A stretch of 64,000 nucleotides of DNA from Nemophila menziesii (Eukaryota; Streptophyta; Magnoliopsida; Boraginales; Hydrophyllaceae), in NCBI GenBank assembly GCA_029959085.1, contig JARWIR010000031.1, forward strand, positions 7,812,001-7,876,000, read 5' to 3'. This document shows positions 1 through 11,721 of the stretch, one piece after another (positions within the stretch are counted from its first letter, which is position 1; each line of letters opens with the position of its first letter). Below the pieces are notes generated by a model. The model saw only the letters and a list, made by a program, of their open reading frames with translations, was not told where the DNA came from and ran no database searches. A program made the position numbers and the translations under genes.

Positions 1-728
1 TACAAATAAAAGATAAAAGAAACCTAATTTCCGGAATTGGAATGACTGAGAACGGAGCTATAGACCCACTCCAGCTCTAGCAGCTTCTTCTTCCTTCCTT
101 CTGTTGCTTCTCTCTGATGTTTTTAATTGTAAAGAATGAATTTTATTGAAAATAGAAGTCAAAGGCTGGTTTTATAGGTGGAAAAATGGATTAGGGCTTG
201 GACCTAAGAATAAAACATTAATTAAATGTCCAAGCCCAAATTCTAAGCCCAAAATCCCGTAACTGCTGATACACCTTCACTAAAACGGCTTTTCCCGATG
301 CGTTATGACTCCGATTGACCTCATTCCAGTTGCTAAAGTTCCGTAACTTGATAAGGAATGTTTTCTCTTCAAAGGTCAGCGGCTAAATCATCGCTTAAGC
401 ACCTCGAAATCAGCAATCTATGGCCTGGAAAATAGATTTGCAGCTCTGAAAATAATATCTTCGGGATTTCTCTTCAAGTCTTGACTCTATCTTTTGATCT
501 TTGACTTTCTCCTCGGATTCCTCTTCTAGCTAACATCTAAAACCTGTAAACTTTACACTAAAAATACCAATATTACGCGCAAAAGCTTAATAAACTAAAA
601 ATGCTAGAAATAAAAAGGGAATTCCGGATTATTGCATATTTAGTCCAAAAGTCTATCTAATTAATTAAATAAACACAAAAAATGATGTCTCCCAAGGGTC
701 GAAAATAAGAACAATTAGGGAGACATCA
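1..728 (-). repeat. 3' LTR of A-1 (partial)
   Basis: It is nearly identical to 7433-8160. On the minus strand it begins TGATGTCTCCC, the terminus shared by all Athila elements here, and the first 728 bp are inside the window. The main difference from its partner is 13 bp (around 230-243) missing from the 5' LTR copy. Confidence 0.95.
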
Positions 729-745
729 AGACCCCCAACTCAAAC
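729..745 (-). other. Polypurine tract of A-1
   Basis: On the minus strand a G-rich purine run (GAGTTGGGGGTCT) abuts the TG of the 3' LTR. The same run lies inside the 3' LTRs of A-2, B-2 and D, as expected of the plus-strand priming site. Confidence 0.75.
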
Positions 746-2179
746 CTTTGTCGTCCCGACAAAGTACAACAAAACAAAGGGGTAGAAATAAGCGTATAAA
801 CAAGTAGAAGCTAGCAAATAAACCCTAAAGCAATTCTCAAAATAAATCTCATATAGCAAACTCTAGAAACTAATATACACATACACTAATCATGCAACAT
901 CAAACCTAAATAATCTCAATCATAAAATTAAAGTCACAATGCTTGAAGGTTACACTTGTACTCATCTCTGTATGATGGCTATAGGGTGGTCATTAATCCT
1001 ACCTCGCTTTGAACGCTCCACTTAGTGTATTCCCTATCAACAGAATTATAAATTCACTATGCACTTAGGAATCACGAGGTCTTTACGGTTATAATATTGG
1101 CTTAAGGACGGGTGTGGATGTATATTTGGTAAATTTGAAGTGAGCTTTTGGCTCTCTCCTCACTTACCATCAACAGTGTCCTCGAGCTTGAGTTAACGCT
1201 CAAAAAGATGTTCTCACTCACCCATATACGCAATAATTTAGCGTCCCATGTCTACCCACTATAAATAAGATGATTTTCAGAAAATTCCACTTTGCCGGAT
1301 GTTTTATTCATTCATATTTTTCTTTTTCTTTTCTTTTCTCTTTTTCTTCTTTTTTTTGTACAGGAGCAAACCGGGTTCCCGGTTTTGACGAATCCGGGTT
1401 CCCGGTTCCTACTGTATGGATTTTTTCCTTTTTTTCATTTTTTCTTTCTTTTCATTTTTTTTTTCTCATTCCCGGCAAAGGGTTACAAGTATATATCATC
1501 TGCAATTGTGCTACAATGCAAAGCATATCAATCCCAACCCATTAAATTTCCCATAAGTGGTCCCACCACCCCAAACTCAAGCTCGAGACATGTCTCAAGA
1601 TTGTGATTCAAGTGCGGGTCATATGGTCATGCCTAATAATCTAAGGGATAATGGCTTATATCGTGGCTACAAAGAAAAGGCTAAAGGCTCAAAGTGGGCT
1701 AAGACGGATAATCATTAATACAAGGGATAGACGGCTAAAAAGGCACAAATGGCTAACAAAGAACTGCCCCTATCATTTTCCTAAGTACATAGCTTGTCTT
1801 TAGTTCATATCTAGGTGGGTTCTCTACTAATTAGGATTTCACGTTCTACACACCAAACATATTCCTTGAGTACAAGCTTACTTCATTTGCATTGTTCATT
1901 AATTTTTCCTATCAATTACCTATGTTCGCATGCAATTGTAAGTGCGTTTTATATCAATCCCTAAAGTCCACTATTTACTATCATAATTTATCAAGAGTAT
2001 GCTTAAAGGGATATTTAAAAATTTCTACAGTCAAACGCAACTCTGAAAATTCTTTTATTGAAAGCAAATAACACATAAAAATTGGGATGAGGCAACGAAC
2101 CCCACCCCAAACTAAAAAATGAGTCGTGTCCCCACGACTCGAAAAGACTCAAAGCAATAAAATAATCTACACTAACTGA
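746..2179 (-). other. 3' non-coding region of A-1 with palindromic motif pair
   Basis: About 1.4 kb between the env-position remnant and the polypurine tract, without a credible gene. Two copies of an AACCGGGTTCCCGG-type motif lie at 1368-1409 next to a T-rich tract (1310-1360). The same arrangement occurs in A-2 at 57479-57522. Short frames on the plus strand here (1270-1606) read through the T-rich tract and are composition artefacts. Confidence 0.6.
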
Positions 2180-2598
2180 GAAGGGATAGAAAACGTATCT
2201 GAACCAGCGCGAGGCTGGTTGTCGGTGTTGCGTCCATGAACTTTATCTTGCGTCTAGACATCGTAAGTTGTGCTTTGAACAAGTAAAGTTCAACTTGTTT
2301 GTAACGTTTCCCAAAATAGCGCACCTCGTATCCTGATTCTCTTCCAACACCTTGATTTTCGATTCCAACTCATAAACGGATCATTTTCTTCCTCACTTTC
2401 AGGTTCCTCAATCACTTTCCTCTTCTTCGGATTAGCCTTAATTTGAACCTCTTCAGTCTTGTGTTTGAAACGTGAAATAGGAATCTCAATAGCTTGTTCT
2501 TGAATAGCACCAAAAGCGTTTCTGTTTCTTGGAGAATTCCTTCGATAAGTACACATGAAAACGGTTTTGATAGGCATCTCTTTCCACCCCAAACTCAA
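2180..2598 (-). pseudogene. Env-position ORF remnant of A-1, central domain deleted
   Basis: The N-terminus parallels the A-2 env-position ORF: a shared start region, a basic stretch and the QEQAIEIP motif matching QDQAIEIP of A-2. It then jumps, with a frameshift, to the C-terminal coiled-coil segment (ELESKIKVLEENQ in another frame). About 0.9 kb coding the central 'putative plant transposon protein'-like domain is missing compared with A-2. The C-terminal Asn-Gln-Pro-Arg-Ala-Gly motif is still readable near 2200, but its stop codon is lost (TAA to TCA). Conserved starts in the family suggest the initiator is the Met at 2577 rather than 2598. Confidence 0.7.
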
Positions 2599-2956
2599 AA
2601 CTTCAAATAGTGAGAAGCTAAGGCTTAGAACTTTGATGTTTTGAGACTTAAGACTTGAATATTATGGTGGAATATGAGATGGGTAAAGGCTAATTGATGT
2701 GTGGGAAGAAGGAATTGGATTTTATTTGAAGCTTGGATGAAGAACAAGTGGAGAAAAGTGAGAATTTCATGGTGATTTGGATAGGAGATGAATTGATTGT
2801 ATGATATTGTGGTGGAAGAGGGTACGATTTGATGATTGTGTAGTTGTAGATGATGATGTTCAGGAAATTCTGGGTTTTTGGGAGTGTTTTGGGGGCTGGT
2901 TTGAAGAAAGAGGTAAAAATCTAGGGCTAAAAAGCTTCAAACGGCCCTGTCACAGA
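2599..2956 (-). other. Leader between palindromic repeats and env-position ORF of A-1
   Basis: About 360 bp of purine/T-rich sequence with no coding signal. The equivalent spacer occurs in E (21600-21970) and A-2 (59660-60020), each with a similar GATGTTTTGAG block near the ORF. It may be the 5' leader of a spliced env-position mRNA, which is inference. Confidence 0.4.
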
Positions 2957-3385
2957 TGAAACCGGGTACCCGCATTTGCAAATGCGGGGCCCCAGTTTCG
3001 CGTCGCAGTGTCGACGCGAATATTTTTTTTTACCTCAAAACGCAGCCAAAACGCGGGGTCAGAGAATTGCCCTTCGAAACCGGGTTCCCGCATTTGCAAA
3101 TGCGGGTACCCGGATTTTCGTCGATGGTGCGAGCCAAGACGCACCAAAACGCGACCTCCCAAGACGCCGGGTCAGAGGATTCGGAAAATTACAGCTCCGA
3201 AACCGGGTACCCGCATTTGCAAATGCGGGGACCCGGTTTGCGTCGATGGCGCGAATCCAAAACGCAGCAAAACGCAGTGGTGACGCAGCAAAACGCGGGA
3301 CCCAAGACGCTGGGTCAGAAAGTTAGAATTTTTAGCTTTCGAAACTGGGTACCCGCATTTGCAAATGCGGGAACCCGGTTTGGCC
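2957..3385 (-). repeat. Palindromic tandem repeat array of A-1 (4 units)
   Basis: Four units, each carrying the perfect 20-bp palindrome CCCGCATTTGCAAATGCGGG, at 2969-2988, 3087-3106, 3210-3229 and 3352-3371. Flanking triplets make longer inverted repeats such as GGGTACCCG. Between palindromes, degenerate spacers of about 100 bp repeat the words GACGCTGGGTCAGA and AAAACGCAGC. Several overlapping frames on both strands cross this array; they are a by-product of the repeat structure. Confidence 0.9.
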
Positions 3386-3570
3386 CCTGGAACACCACAA
3401 ATTTTTCTCCTATTTTCGCCCTTTCGACCCCAAACTCGTGACCTTTTTATCCCTGAAATCATCAAAAACAACTACCCTTCCTCATTTCTTACTAATAAAC
3501 ACTAAATTAACGAAAATCAAACGCATTTAAACTACGAAAAATAAAAATTTAAACTAATATACAAGAAATG

Positions 3571-3608
3571 GCTTTTGTTTAACGTCGTTAAGCTCGACGG
3601 GTTACCTC
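3571..3608 (-). other. Conserved post-ORF hairpin of A-1
   Basis: On the minus strand it reads CGTCG-AGCTTAA-CGACG followed by TTAAACAAAAGC, overlapping or immediately following the gag-protease stop. The 5-bp stem, 7-nt loop and A-rich 3' flank recur at the end of the main ORF in A-2, D, E and B-2. G has a degraded copy. Its function is unknown. Confidence 0.7.
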
Positions 3609-6468
3609 ATTCTTTAGTCATTAACATAACCTCCCCAGCAATGAGTGAGGTTATCAATATTCGCAATCGGAATTTACAACCCTTAGCTTTTATTCCAACT
3701 AAATTATCTGAGATAACCTTAGCAACCACGAATGGTCCTAGCCAAGAACTTTTTGATTCACATACCTTTGGAGGGGGTTTAGGATTTTTCATAGCTACTT
3801 CTTCACCTACTTTGAACCTCTTTTTCTTTCTTTCTTTCTTAGGTTCCTTCGGAACCTTCGTGGCACGTGCTTTCTCCTTCTTTTTCGCATGATTTAGTTG
3901 TGGATTTCTAGGATATGGAGGAGCTTTAATTGGTGGTTTCTTTCGTAGCTCTTTCTCCTCCACCCCTAAAGTGTCCACATCATTAATTGGCTCTTTTCTT
4001 ACAGGTTCCCTTACATCTATACGAAAACATTCTTCCTTGGAATCCGGAAACTTCATAGGTCTAAACACATTAAACTTCATCTCCTCGTCTTGGATTCTCA
4101 TAATCATTTCTCCGTTCTCTACATCAATCAAGGTACGCCCCGTGGCTAGGAATGGTCTTCCCAAAATAATGGGGACATTCCTATCCGCGTCGTAATCAAG
4201 TATAATGAAATCAGCGGGAAAAATTAACGTACCTGCCTTAACGAGGACATCTTCGATTCGGCCTTCCGGATGTGCAAGAGATCGATCCTCCATTTGCAAG
4301 ACCATAGAAGTGGGTCTTGCTTCAATATTAAGCTTGTCAAAGATTGATTTGGGCATAAGATTTATGCTTGCACCCAAATCGCATAGCGCTTTTCCTTTCC
4401 ACTCATTACCAATAGATATCGGAATTGTAAAGCTCCCAGGATCAACTAACTTTGGAGGTAATTTACCTTGACAAATAGCACTACATTCCTCAGGGAGACC
4501 AATAATCTCATTATCACAATACGGCCTTTTGTTCGTGAGGGCTCTTTTCAGAAACTTAGCATAGTTGGGCACATCTCGAATAGCTTCTAGCAACGGAATA
4601 TTTATGCTAAGACCTCTTACCTTGTTAAAGAATTTTTGATAATCAGCCATATCACCCTTCTTTTGAATTCGCGATGGAAATGGTGGAGGTGGACGATTGA
4701 TTATAGTATCATTTTTCTTTTTCGGAACTTCTTCCACTTCAACTTCTTGATCTTCATTCACCACCTCTTTCTCCTTTCTAACTTCTTTTTCTTTCATAAC
4801 CGGGAAAGGAGGTGGAGGAAGGTTCTTACCACTTCTGAGAGTAATAGCTTTACAATCTTCGATTTGGATTGGATTCTCAGTATCGCTAGGGAGTTGCCCT
4901 TGGGGACGTTGATTCAGTTGTTTATTAATTTGACTTAGCTGATTTTGGAACAACTGCATATTTGCTTCAACTGCATTTTGACGTTCCATAGCTTGTGTCT
5001 AAAGAGCAATCAAACTTTCAACGGTTTTCTGAAGGGTAAATACTCCTTCTTGTGGATGGGCAGGTAAGGCTTTCTGGTTCATTGTGTCATCATAATTGTC
5101 TTGAGGAGCTGGTCTCTGAACATAATTTCCCTGATTCTGTCCTCCTTGATAATTATTTTGTGGTCTTGGATTGTAGTTGTTACCTTGGGGACGCGGCTGA
5201 TACGCATAGGTAGGATTGGCTGCCCCATTAGGATTTGAGTATTGAAACCCAGGATGGTTTCTGTTAGGCTGATATCCATTACCACTCGAATTGAAATTGC
5301 CTCTATTGGACATAAACATCACGGACTCCTGGCTATTTAGACAACTTTCCTCATCATGATCATCTACCCTACAAATCGAACACATATAAACCTCTTGTGC
5401 AGCATGCACAGCTACCTTCTTACTCGAAAAACCTTCTTTTACAGCTAAAGTAAGCTGCTTCAACTGTTTCTCTATAGTATTCTGAATCTTATTCTCAAGC
5501 GTAGCAAATTTCTCTTCCATGTCAACATTACTCACTCCTTTAACTGGTGTTCTTACTGAGTTCCACCCCACTTCATTCTTGACTGTTCTCTCTAAAATAA
5601 TTTTAGCATGAGCGGGTTGAACTTGAAGAAAACCTGCACCACATAGCGTATCCAACTTCTCTCTTGAAGTTCCATCAAGGCCTCTATAAAAGATCTTTAA
5701 CTGTTGTTGTTCTGTAAAGCCATGATTGGGAACTCTACGCAAACACATCTAAAATCTTGTCCAAATCCTCCCCACAGTTTCATCATACTCTTGACGGAAA
5801 TGCGTCAATTCTAATTCAGCATCTAACCTCATGTTACTTGGGTAATACCTGTCAAAGAAAGCAATTTCTAATTGGTCCCAGTTGGTTATCTTCGTAGGAT
5901 CTTGCGTATCGTGCCATTCACTCGCTCCATCAATCACAAAAAATTTAAACGCAGCAAAATACATCTGTTCTCTTGAAACTCCTTGTGTGATATAAGAATC
6001 ACATATCTGTTTAAACTTCTGTACTGCTCTAAGAGGATCTTCTGATGGTCTACCACGAAAATTTCCAAAATTTTGGAATTGAGCTAACATACCCGAATCT
6101 GGACGAAATTGCGGAACATTAATATCTGGAGCACCTACTCCTATAGCAGGAGCACGGAATGGAACTTCTGGTGGACCATTAGTAAAACACGGATCTTGAT
6201 TCATCACTATCTGGACTTGAGGATTAGGATTTAGTGGTTGAACTTGAGGAATAACGTCTGGAGCTAACGGTTGGCCATTTGCATCTAGCTGGCCTTGTCT
6301 ATTATTCTGTTGATTCTGAAGATTGATATTCTCCATTCTGTTAACTAACTCTTCTACTTCTAAAGCTTCTTGTTCTCTTCTCCTCTTGTTAGCAAGTCTG
6401 ATCAACGATTCTGGATTATTAAGGATCGGAGGTGTTGGCTCTAGATCCTTGAATAGTCTTCTTCGCAT
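3607..6468 (-). pseudogene. Gag-protease reading frame of A-1, two in-frame stops, no RT/IN
   Basis: Start at 6468 (MRRRLFKDLEP), homologous to the D start at 51078. The Retrotrans_gag region (about residues 95-320) contains FRPDSGMLAQFQ. A zinc knuckle follows (CSICRVDDHDEESC, CX2CX4HX4C), then a Gln/Asn-rich linker and a retropepsin with LCDLGASINLMP (catalytic Asp-Leu-Gly-Ala) and IILGRPFLATGRTLIDVENG. After FRIDV, where A-2 continues into pol, this frame has a basic tail ending SSWLGPFVVAKV and GIKAKGCKFRL. TAG stops at 5749-5751 and 4999-5001 each replace a Gln codon conserved in relatives, so CAG to TAG decay is likely. Otherwise the frame is open for about 950 codons. It presumably encoded particle and maturation proteins. 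Confidence 0.9.
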
Positions 6469-6586
6469 ACACCAAACCTAAAAACCTGAGAAAACTAAAC
6501 AAGCAAAAAGCGTAAAACTGATAAAAACAAAAATAAAAATAAATGCAACTATCACTAAAGGATAAACACCGTGGTCACACGCTACC

Positions 6587-6605
6587 GTCCCCGGCAGCGG
6601 CGCCA
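6587..6605 (-). other. Primer-binding site of A-1
   Basis: On the minus strand TGGCGCCGCTGCCGGGGAC follows the 5' LTR after a short A/T spacer. This is the primer-binding site type usual in Athila elements, attributed in the literature to tRNA-Asp; the tRNA assignment is from memory and not tested. Confidence 0.8.
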
Positions 6606-6611
6606 AAAACT

Positions 6612-8160
6612 TGGTGTTCCTTTGTGTGTTCTAAAATAAATGCAAATGATAATTCGAACCACAACCGCAAGTGTACGGTTGTCCCAAGTAGTATAACTGA
6701 TAAAACAGATTCGTTCTAAGGACGAGATGGTTGACTACAATGCTTATCTATTAATGATTGATGCACTTATGAAAACAAATAAAAGTAATATGTTTGTTTG
6801 GTTTTTGTTATTAAAGCTACTGAATGAAAAATAACTATTAAAATGCAAATAGAAGCTAAGACGCAAGTAAAATGATGTAAAACGCAATATGAGAAGTAGT
6901 ACTTGAGAACGCAAGGATCCTCCCAATCTTATTTCCTAACTTATGTTGTTTAAGGGCTAAATTGGTCAATTACAATGGTCGGGATTCTAAATTCCTTATA
7001 CCCCCGTCAGGGTGGACTATAAGGCGATCCTAAAGTGTCACTAGTCCCGTCAGGGTAAATATGATCCACCGTTGGATGTTTAAGTTTTATTACCTCATTG
7101 ACCCTAGAACTAGCTAAGTTCGTTAGAATCAATAGCTTCTATCCTAGATTGAATAAATGGTTCTGTATCTAAACCCTCCGTCAGGATGATCCAATTGCCA
7201 CTAATTGGAATAGCCTAAATACTAACACCTGTTCCTAGTTCATGACGCTAAAAACGGTAAAATAATCTCAATTTATTGAAAAGAGTAAAAGCCCTAATTT
7301 AGTTTAATTCAATAAAAACCCAAATTCAACATTCGTTATTTCATAAAATTGGGATTCACCCATTGTTTGTTCTCAAGCACTATGAATTGTTTAGCTCATA
7401 TTAAAAAGAAAAACTAAATTAAAATAAATGGAATTCATAACTGATTACAAATAAAAGATAAAAGAAACCTAATTTCCGGAATTGGAATGACTGAGAACGG
7501 AGCTATAGACCCACTCCAGCTCTAGCAGCTTCTTCTTCCTTCCTTCTGTTGCTTCTCTCTGATGTTTTTAATTGTAAAGAATGAATTGTATTGAAAATAG
7601 AAGTCAAAGGCTGGTTTTATAGGTGGAAAAACGGATTAGGGCTTGGACCTAAGAATAAAACATTAATTAAATGTCCAAGCCCAAAATCCCGTAACTGCTG
7701 ATACACCTTCACTAAAACGGCTTTTCCCGATGCGTTATGACTCCGATTGACCTCATTCCAGTTGCTAAAGTTCCGTAACTTGATAAAGAATGTTTTCTCT
7801 TCAAAGGTCAGCGGCTAAATCATCGCTTAAGCACCTAGAAATCAGCAATCTATGGCCTGGAAAATAGATTTGCAGCTCTAAAAATAATATCTTCGGGATT
7901 TCTCTTCAAGTCTTGACTCTATCTTTTGATCTTTGACTTTCTCCTCGGATTCCTCTTCTAGCTAACATCTAAAACCTGTAAACTTTACACTAAAAATACC
8001 AATATTACGCGCAAAAGCTTAATAAACTAAAAATGCTAGAAATAAAAAGGGAATTCCGGATTATTGCATATTTAGTCCAAAAGTCTATCTAATTAATTAA
8101 ATAAACACCAAAAATGATGTCTCCTAAGGGTCGAAAATAAGAACAATTAGGGAGACATCA
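6612..8160 (-). repeat. 5' LTR of A-1 (about 1.55 kb)
   Basis: Plus-strand ends TGGTGTTCC...GAGACATCA, so it is TG...CA bounded on the minus strand. The distal 728 bp match 1-728. The LTR of A-2 (55275-56836) is clearly the same family at lower identity, roughly 88% over the stretch compared by eye. Confidence 0.92.
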
Positions 8161-8529
8161 CATACCCGGATCGGGTCTAAATTTGATATTCGGAATCTCA
8201 GGAGGGCGGTAACCAATTGGTTGAACATGGAATGGTACATTAAGTCAAAGTAGATCTTGTTCAACTCGGTTCTGTTGATTATTATGATTATTCCTATTAC
8301 CTCCTCCTGCTGGTAGCTGCACTCCTTCTAGTCCACCAAGTGGTGGTCCAAGTGGTGGATCTTGTTGACCAAGAGGTGTTCCAAGTGGTGGATCTCCTCC
8401 TGGTAATTGCTGTCCTCCTACTGGTGGGGTTGCCATAACTCTTCTCAAGGCCCTTTCCTTACGAACGCGTTTGTTGTAAGGTCTGAAGCTCCTCTCAGGC
8501 TCCGATAGAGGAGGCCAAGAATTGAACAC
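8161..8529 (-). pseudogene. N-terminal gag fragment of element C
   Basis: A Pro/Gly-rich N-terminus with repeated PPLG motifs (GDPPLGTPLGQQDPPLGPPL) starts at 8529 and has a stop at 8245. In a shifted frame it continues to a match to the conserved gag segment ending FRPDPGM, exactly at the A-1 insertion point. The PPLG run is not seen in the other gag copies here. Confidence 0.75.
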
Positions 8530-8665
8530 TGTGAAACCTGAAAAAGACTAAAGCAAACCCAAGCGTAAATCTGGAAAAATAAGAACTAAACTAAAAACGA
8601 CTAAAAGTAAAACTAATTAAAAACTAAAACTCGAAATAGATAACCCACACGCTAACGAGACACAA

Positions 8666-8684
8666 GTCCCCGGCAGCGGCGCCA
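8666..8684 (-). other. Primer-binding site of element C
   Basis: TGGCGCCGCTGCCGGGGAC on the minus strand, identical to that of A-1, six bases inside the LTR end. Confidence 0.8.
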
Positions 8685-8690
8685 AAAACT

Positions 8691-10219
8691 TGGTGTCGCC
8701 TAGGGTGTGATAAAAATAAGATCAATTTAAGTATGGAAAACTATGCACTCTCACCCTAGACAGGCACAGTACTGCAAGTATTACAAGACGTATGCAAGTT
8801 TTAGTGATAAGTAGAGTTCGTTCTCAGGGACTTAAGTGTGTTAATCGCGTAGGAACAGATAACGAGTAAAAGTAAATAACTAGAAGACAGAAAATAAAGC
8901 AAATAGATTTTTGAAATTAAGAAGTAAAACTAGGAAAAATAAAGACAGTAAAATAAAATATTGAGAATATGATATGAGAAGTATAGCTTAGGTTTTGCTA
9001 GTATGCACTAATCCTTCTAATTCTATCTATAAATCTAGTTCATAAGGGAGAATATTAGCTCTTGGTAATACTTAGTCAGGATTCTAAATTCCCCAAGCTT
9101 AGACCTTGAGAGCGACTAAGGGGGCTACGTCACAACCAAGAAGTGATTTAAAATAGGGTTATCAAACGCTACTAAGGCCCTAAGCAAATACTGCAATCTT
9201 GGTGATACGGTGGTTAAAACAAACCCTAATGACTATCTAGTTGGAAGTATGTTTTGTCAGAACTGCTATCGACACTAGACATTATGTGGTGGTTCAATAG
9301 TTAAACACCCTGTCAAGGAGACCATCTAACTACTCTTAAAACAATCCTGAAGTGATCAGTTCTAGGAAAAACATTAAATCAAAACACATAAGCAAATATA
9401 AAGTAAGAAGCTAATATCAAATTAAAACATATAATTCCCAAAGAAACTTAGATAGAAGAATTAAAATTCATAGATTATACATATGCAAAACCCAAGCTAT
9501 GGTGAGTTTAGTTCATACCTGAAGGAAATAAACTAAAAGAAATTACAAAAGACATCATCTTGCTCTCTACAATAAACTGGAAGAATAAAACCTTAAGAAC
9601 TAATTACTATGAGGCAAGGATGATTTACAAGTGATATAAGGGTGTATTTATAGGTGTTTAGAAGACCTAATTCGTTTTCTTGAGGAAGAGTTAAGGTAAT
9701 GGACTTCTAGCCCAACTCAAATTCGTATGGAAATAAAGATAAACACTGCTGCGTTGTTTTGAGTGTATCTTCTTCGTTATTGGTCCGATTTTGCTCCACA
9801 AGATACGAAAAGAATCGCAACAGAATTATCTAGACCCTATAGAAGGAAATCATCAGATTCGGCCTATTTCTTAGGTAAAAACGCCTATCTTTGGACGTGT
9901 ATGCAGAATCCCAGATTTATGCAGCTTTTCCTTTTCCATCTTTTTAGCAATTCTTTCCTTATCTCCAATTTCCATGCATATCTCTTTCCATAAGTTGTTG
10001 TCTTTGACTTGGACTCTAATTAAGCTCCATAATTATCTTTAAAACTACACACTAAATAAACAATTAAACCCAATATGCTCTAAAAACAATAATTCTACAA
10101 ATCAAGACACAAAATAGGAAAGTGCACTAAAACTCAAGAAAATCGACATTATTGACTTCTAAATCACTTAAAATGATGTCTCATCCTAACATTAATCTAT
10201 CACAAATGAGGAGACATCA
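8691..10219 (-). repeat. 5' LTR of element C (about 1.53 kb)
   Basis: Bounded by TGGTGTCGCC and GAGACATCA on the plus strand. Its first 700 bp align with the LTRs of B-2 (38406, 54601). A frame at 9763-9993 inside it has no homologue and is not considered a gene. Confidence 0.88.
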
Positions 10220-11604
10220 ACAAATCTTCTCGAATACACTTTTGGGCATGAGATTCACACTCACACTCAAATCACACATCACCTTTCCTTCAAATATGTC
10301 ACCTATTTTGATTGGGAGGTTAAAACCTCCATGAAAATTAAGCTTTGGTGGTAAATTTCGCTGAACTTATGCCGATATCCCTTTGGTAAGTGCCACAGTC
10401 TTAGATTATGTGAACTTATTGTTATTAACGAGTGTTTCTGTGAAAAATCGTTGATAGTTTTGCTTCCTTTTAATAGCTTCGAGTAAAGGGACGTTTATTT
10501 TCACTTGATTTTAACGTCTCTATACACTTATTATACGCGTGAACACCCTTCAGATAAGCAATTTGTAATGGATATGGCTATGGAAAATGGCAGTGTAGGG
10601 GCGACAGTCTCGCCCTGCTCTTTTCTTGCACTTTCACTGTAACGATTACCTCTCTCCTAAATTAAATCTCATATTTTCAATCTCATCTTTCTCAACCTCT
10701 TTAACCCAATCCTCGACATTACCTCATCTAAGTTCACATCATCATTTTTCAACTTGGTTGGTTTAATCTCTTTCGAAATCTCCACTTCATCAGATGTGTA
10801 GATGGTGGCGATTCATTTATCTTTCCAACTTGAAGACTAATAGTCTTACATTATTCATGACCAACCTTGTCATCAATGTATTGGATCATCTTAATGTTAG
10901 CATTTGTACCTTGGGTCATTTGACAGGGTTGTTGCATTTGTTCTATGGCTTTAGTGAGCCGCATCAACCTTTGCACTAAAAGTTGATTCTATTGTTTCAA
11001 ACCCTGCACCACTGATGTAGTGGCATCGATCTTTTCCTCACTTCTGACCATATTATCCATTTAGATTTTGATAAACTTACTAAGAGTATCTCAACTCATC
11101 GTTACCTTCTTATGAATGTGATGGAAGTTCCATTGGAGCTTGACTCTCGTTATAAGTATTGTTATGATATTGTTGTGGCACTTGATAAACAGTTTCTTGA
11201 GGAAGAGGCTGATATGAATAGCTTTGAACAACTATCCTACTTAGAGTTGATTGTTGGATTTGATTACCTTGGTGATAATTCTGAAAAATTTCCTCATTTC
11301 CCATGGAATTTCCATCGCTCGCACTTTTGGTCAAGAAGAATTGAAACATGAAATAATACATATGTTCTCGCGTGACACCCTCAATGATGTAGGCATCACC
11401 GATTTACATTTATTTTTGAACAGAACAGACCCGATCTTGATGCGCATCACCACTATAATTCCCAAAGCTTGAGAATTGATTAAGCATGCCTTGATCGGAC
11501 TTAAATCGCACGACTTGAATAGTTGGAGGGCAAATTTCAATGGGTTGGCTTTGAATTGGGCCAGGAAGGCCTAGCTCTAACTGCTGATTAACTGGATTAT
11601 CCAT
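10220..11604 (-). pseudogene. Gag-protease pseudogene of element F
   Basis: A gag start at 11604 leads to the motif FKSDQGMLNQFSSFGNYSG and, after frameshifts, to GVTREHMYYFMFQFFLTKSA. The middle of the capsid region is deleted (around 11310), and the zinc-knuckle region is not recognisable. Near 10350-10220 the protease reads NLPPKLNFHGGFNLPIKIG and CDLSVSVNLMPKSVFEK. The catalytic DLGA has become DLSV, so this protease would be inactive even if expressed. The frame breaks off where LTR C begins. Confidence 0.75.
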
Positions 11605-11721
11605 CTAAAAATTTGAAAAAGACAAAAGCAAAGGAAAAGCGTAAAATAGAACAACTAAAACTAAAACACTAAGTAAAAACACAAAACTAACGATGTAGTC
11701 TCCAACAGCGGCCCAAAAACT

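Larger units (their letters stand above)
1..8160 (-). mobile_element. Athila-type LTR retrotransposon A-1, non-autonomous, cut by the window start
   Basis: In minus-strand order: 5' LTR 6612-8160, primer-binding site 6587-6605, gag-protease frame 6468-3607, post-ORF hairpin, palindromic repeats 2957-3385, env-position remnant 2598-2180, 3' non-coding part, polypurine tract 729-745, and the 3' LTR running off the window at base 1. There is no RT, RNase H or integrase. The inner 728 bp of the two LTRs differ by about 7 substitutions and one 13-bp gap by eye, so insertion is recent. It lies in the gag of element C: the reading frame of C stops at 8161, exactly where the LTR ends with CA. The 5-bp TSD should begin CATAC, but the partner is outside the window. 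The LTR family is shared with A-2. Confidence 0.9.
8161..10219 (-). mobile_element. Athila-type element C, 5' end only
   Basis: In minus-strand order: a complete 5' LTR (8691-10219), primer-binding site and the first part of gag, which breaks at 8161 where A-1 inserted. The rest would lie left of the window. The LTR is related to that of B-2. C is itself inserted in the protease of element F, whose frame resumes at 10220. Confidence 0.85.

Noticed and set aside
2957..3385. CRISPR-like array of spaced palindromes
   Set aside because: Eukaryotic retrotransposon context, spacers of about 100 bp that resemble each other, no cas genes.
2950..3471. Five overlapping frames of 70-161 codons on both strands
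   Set aside because: They all cross the palindromic array; repeated CATTTGCAAATG gives open frames in several phases. No homologue in the corresponding regions of E, D or B-2.
3575..4938. Plus-strand frames opposite the A-1 gag-protease
   Set aside because: Antisense shadows of a conserved minus-strand coding region; the same applies at 43385-43588, 48434-49261 and 25703-26014.
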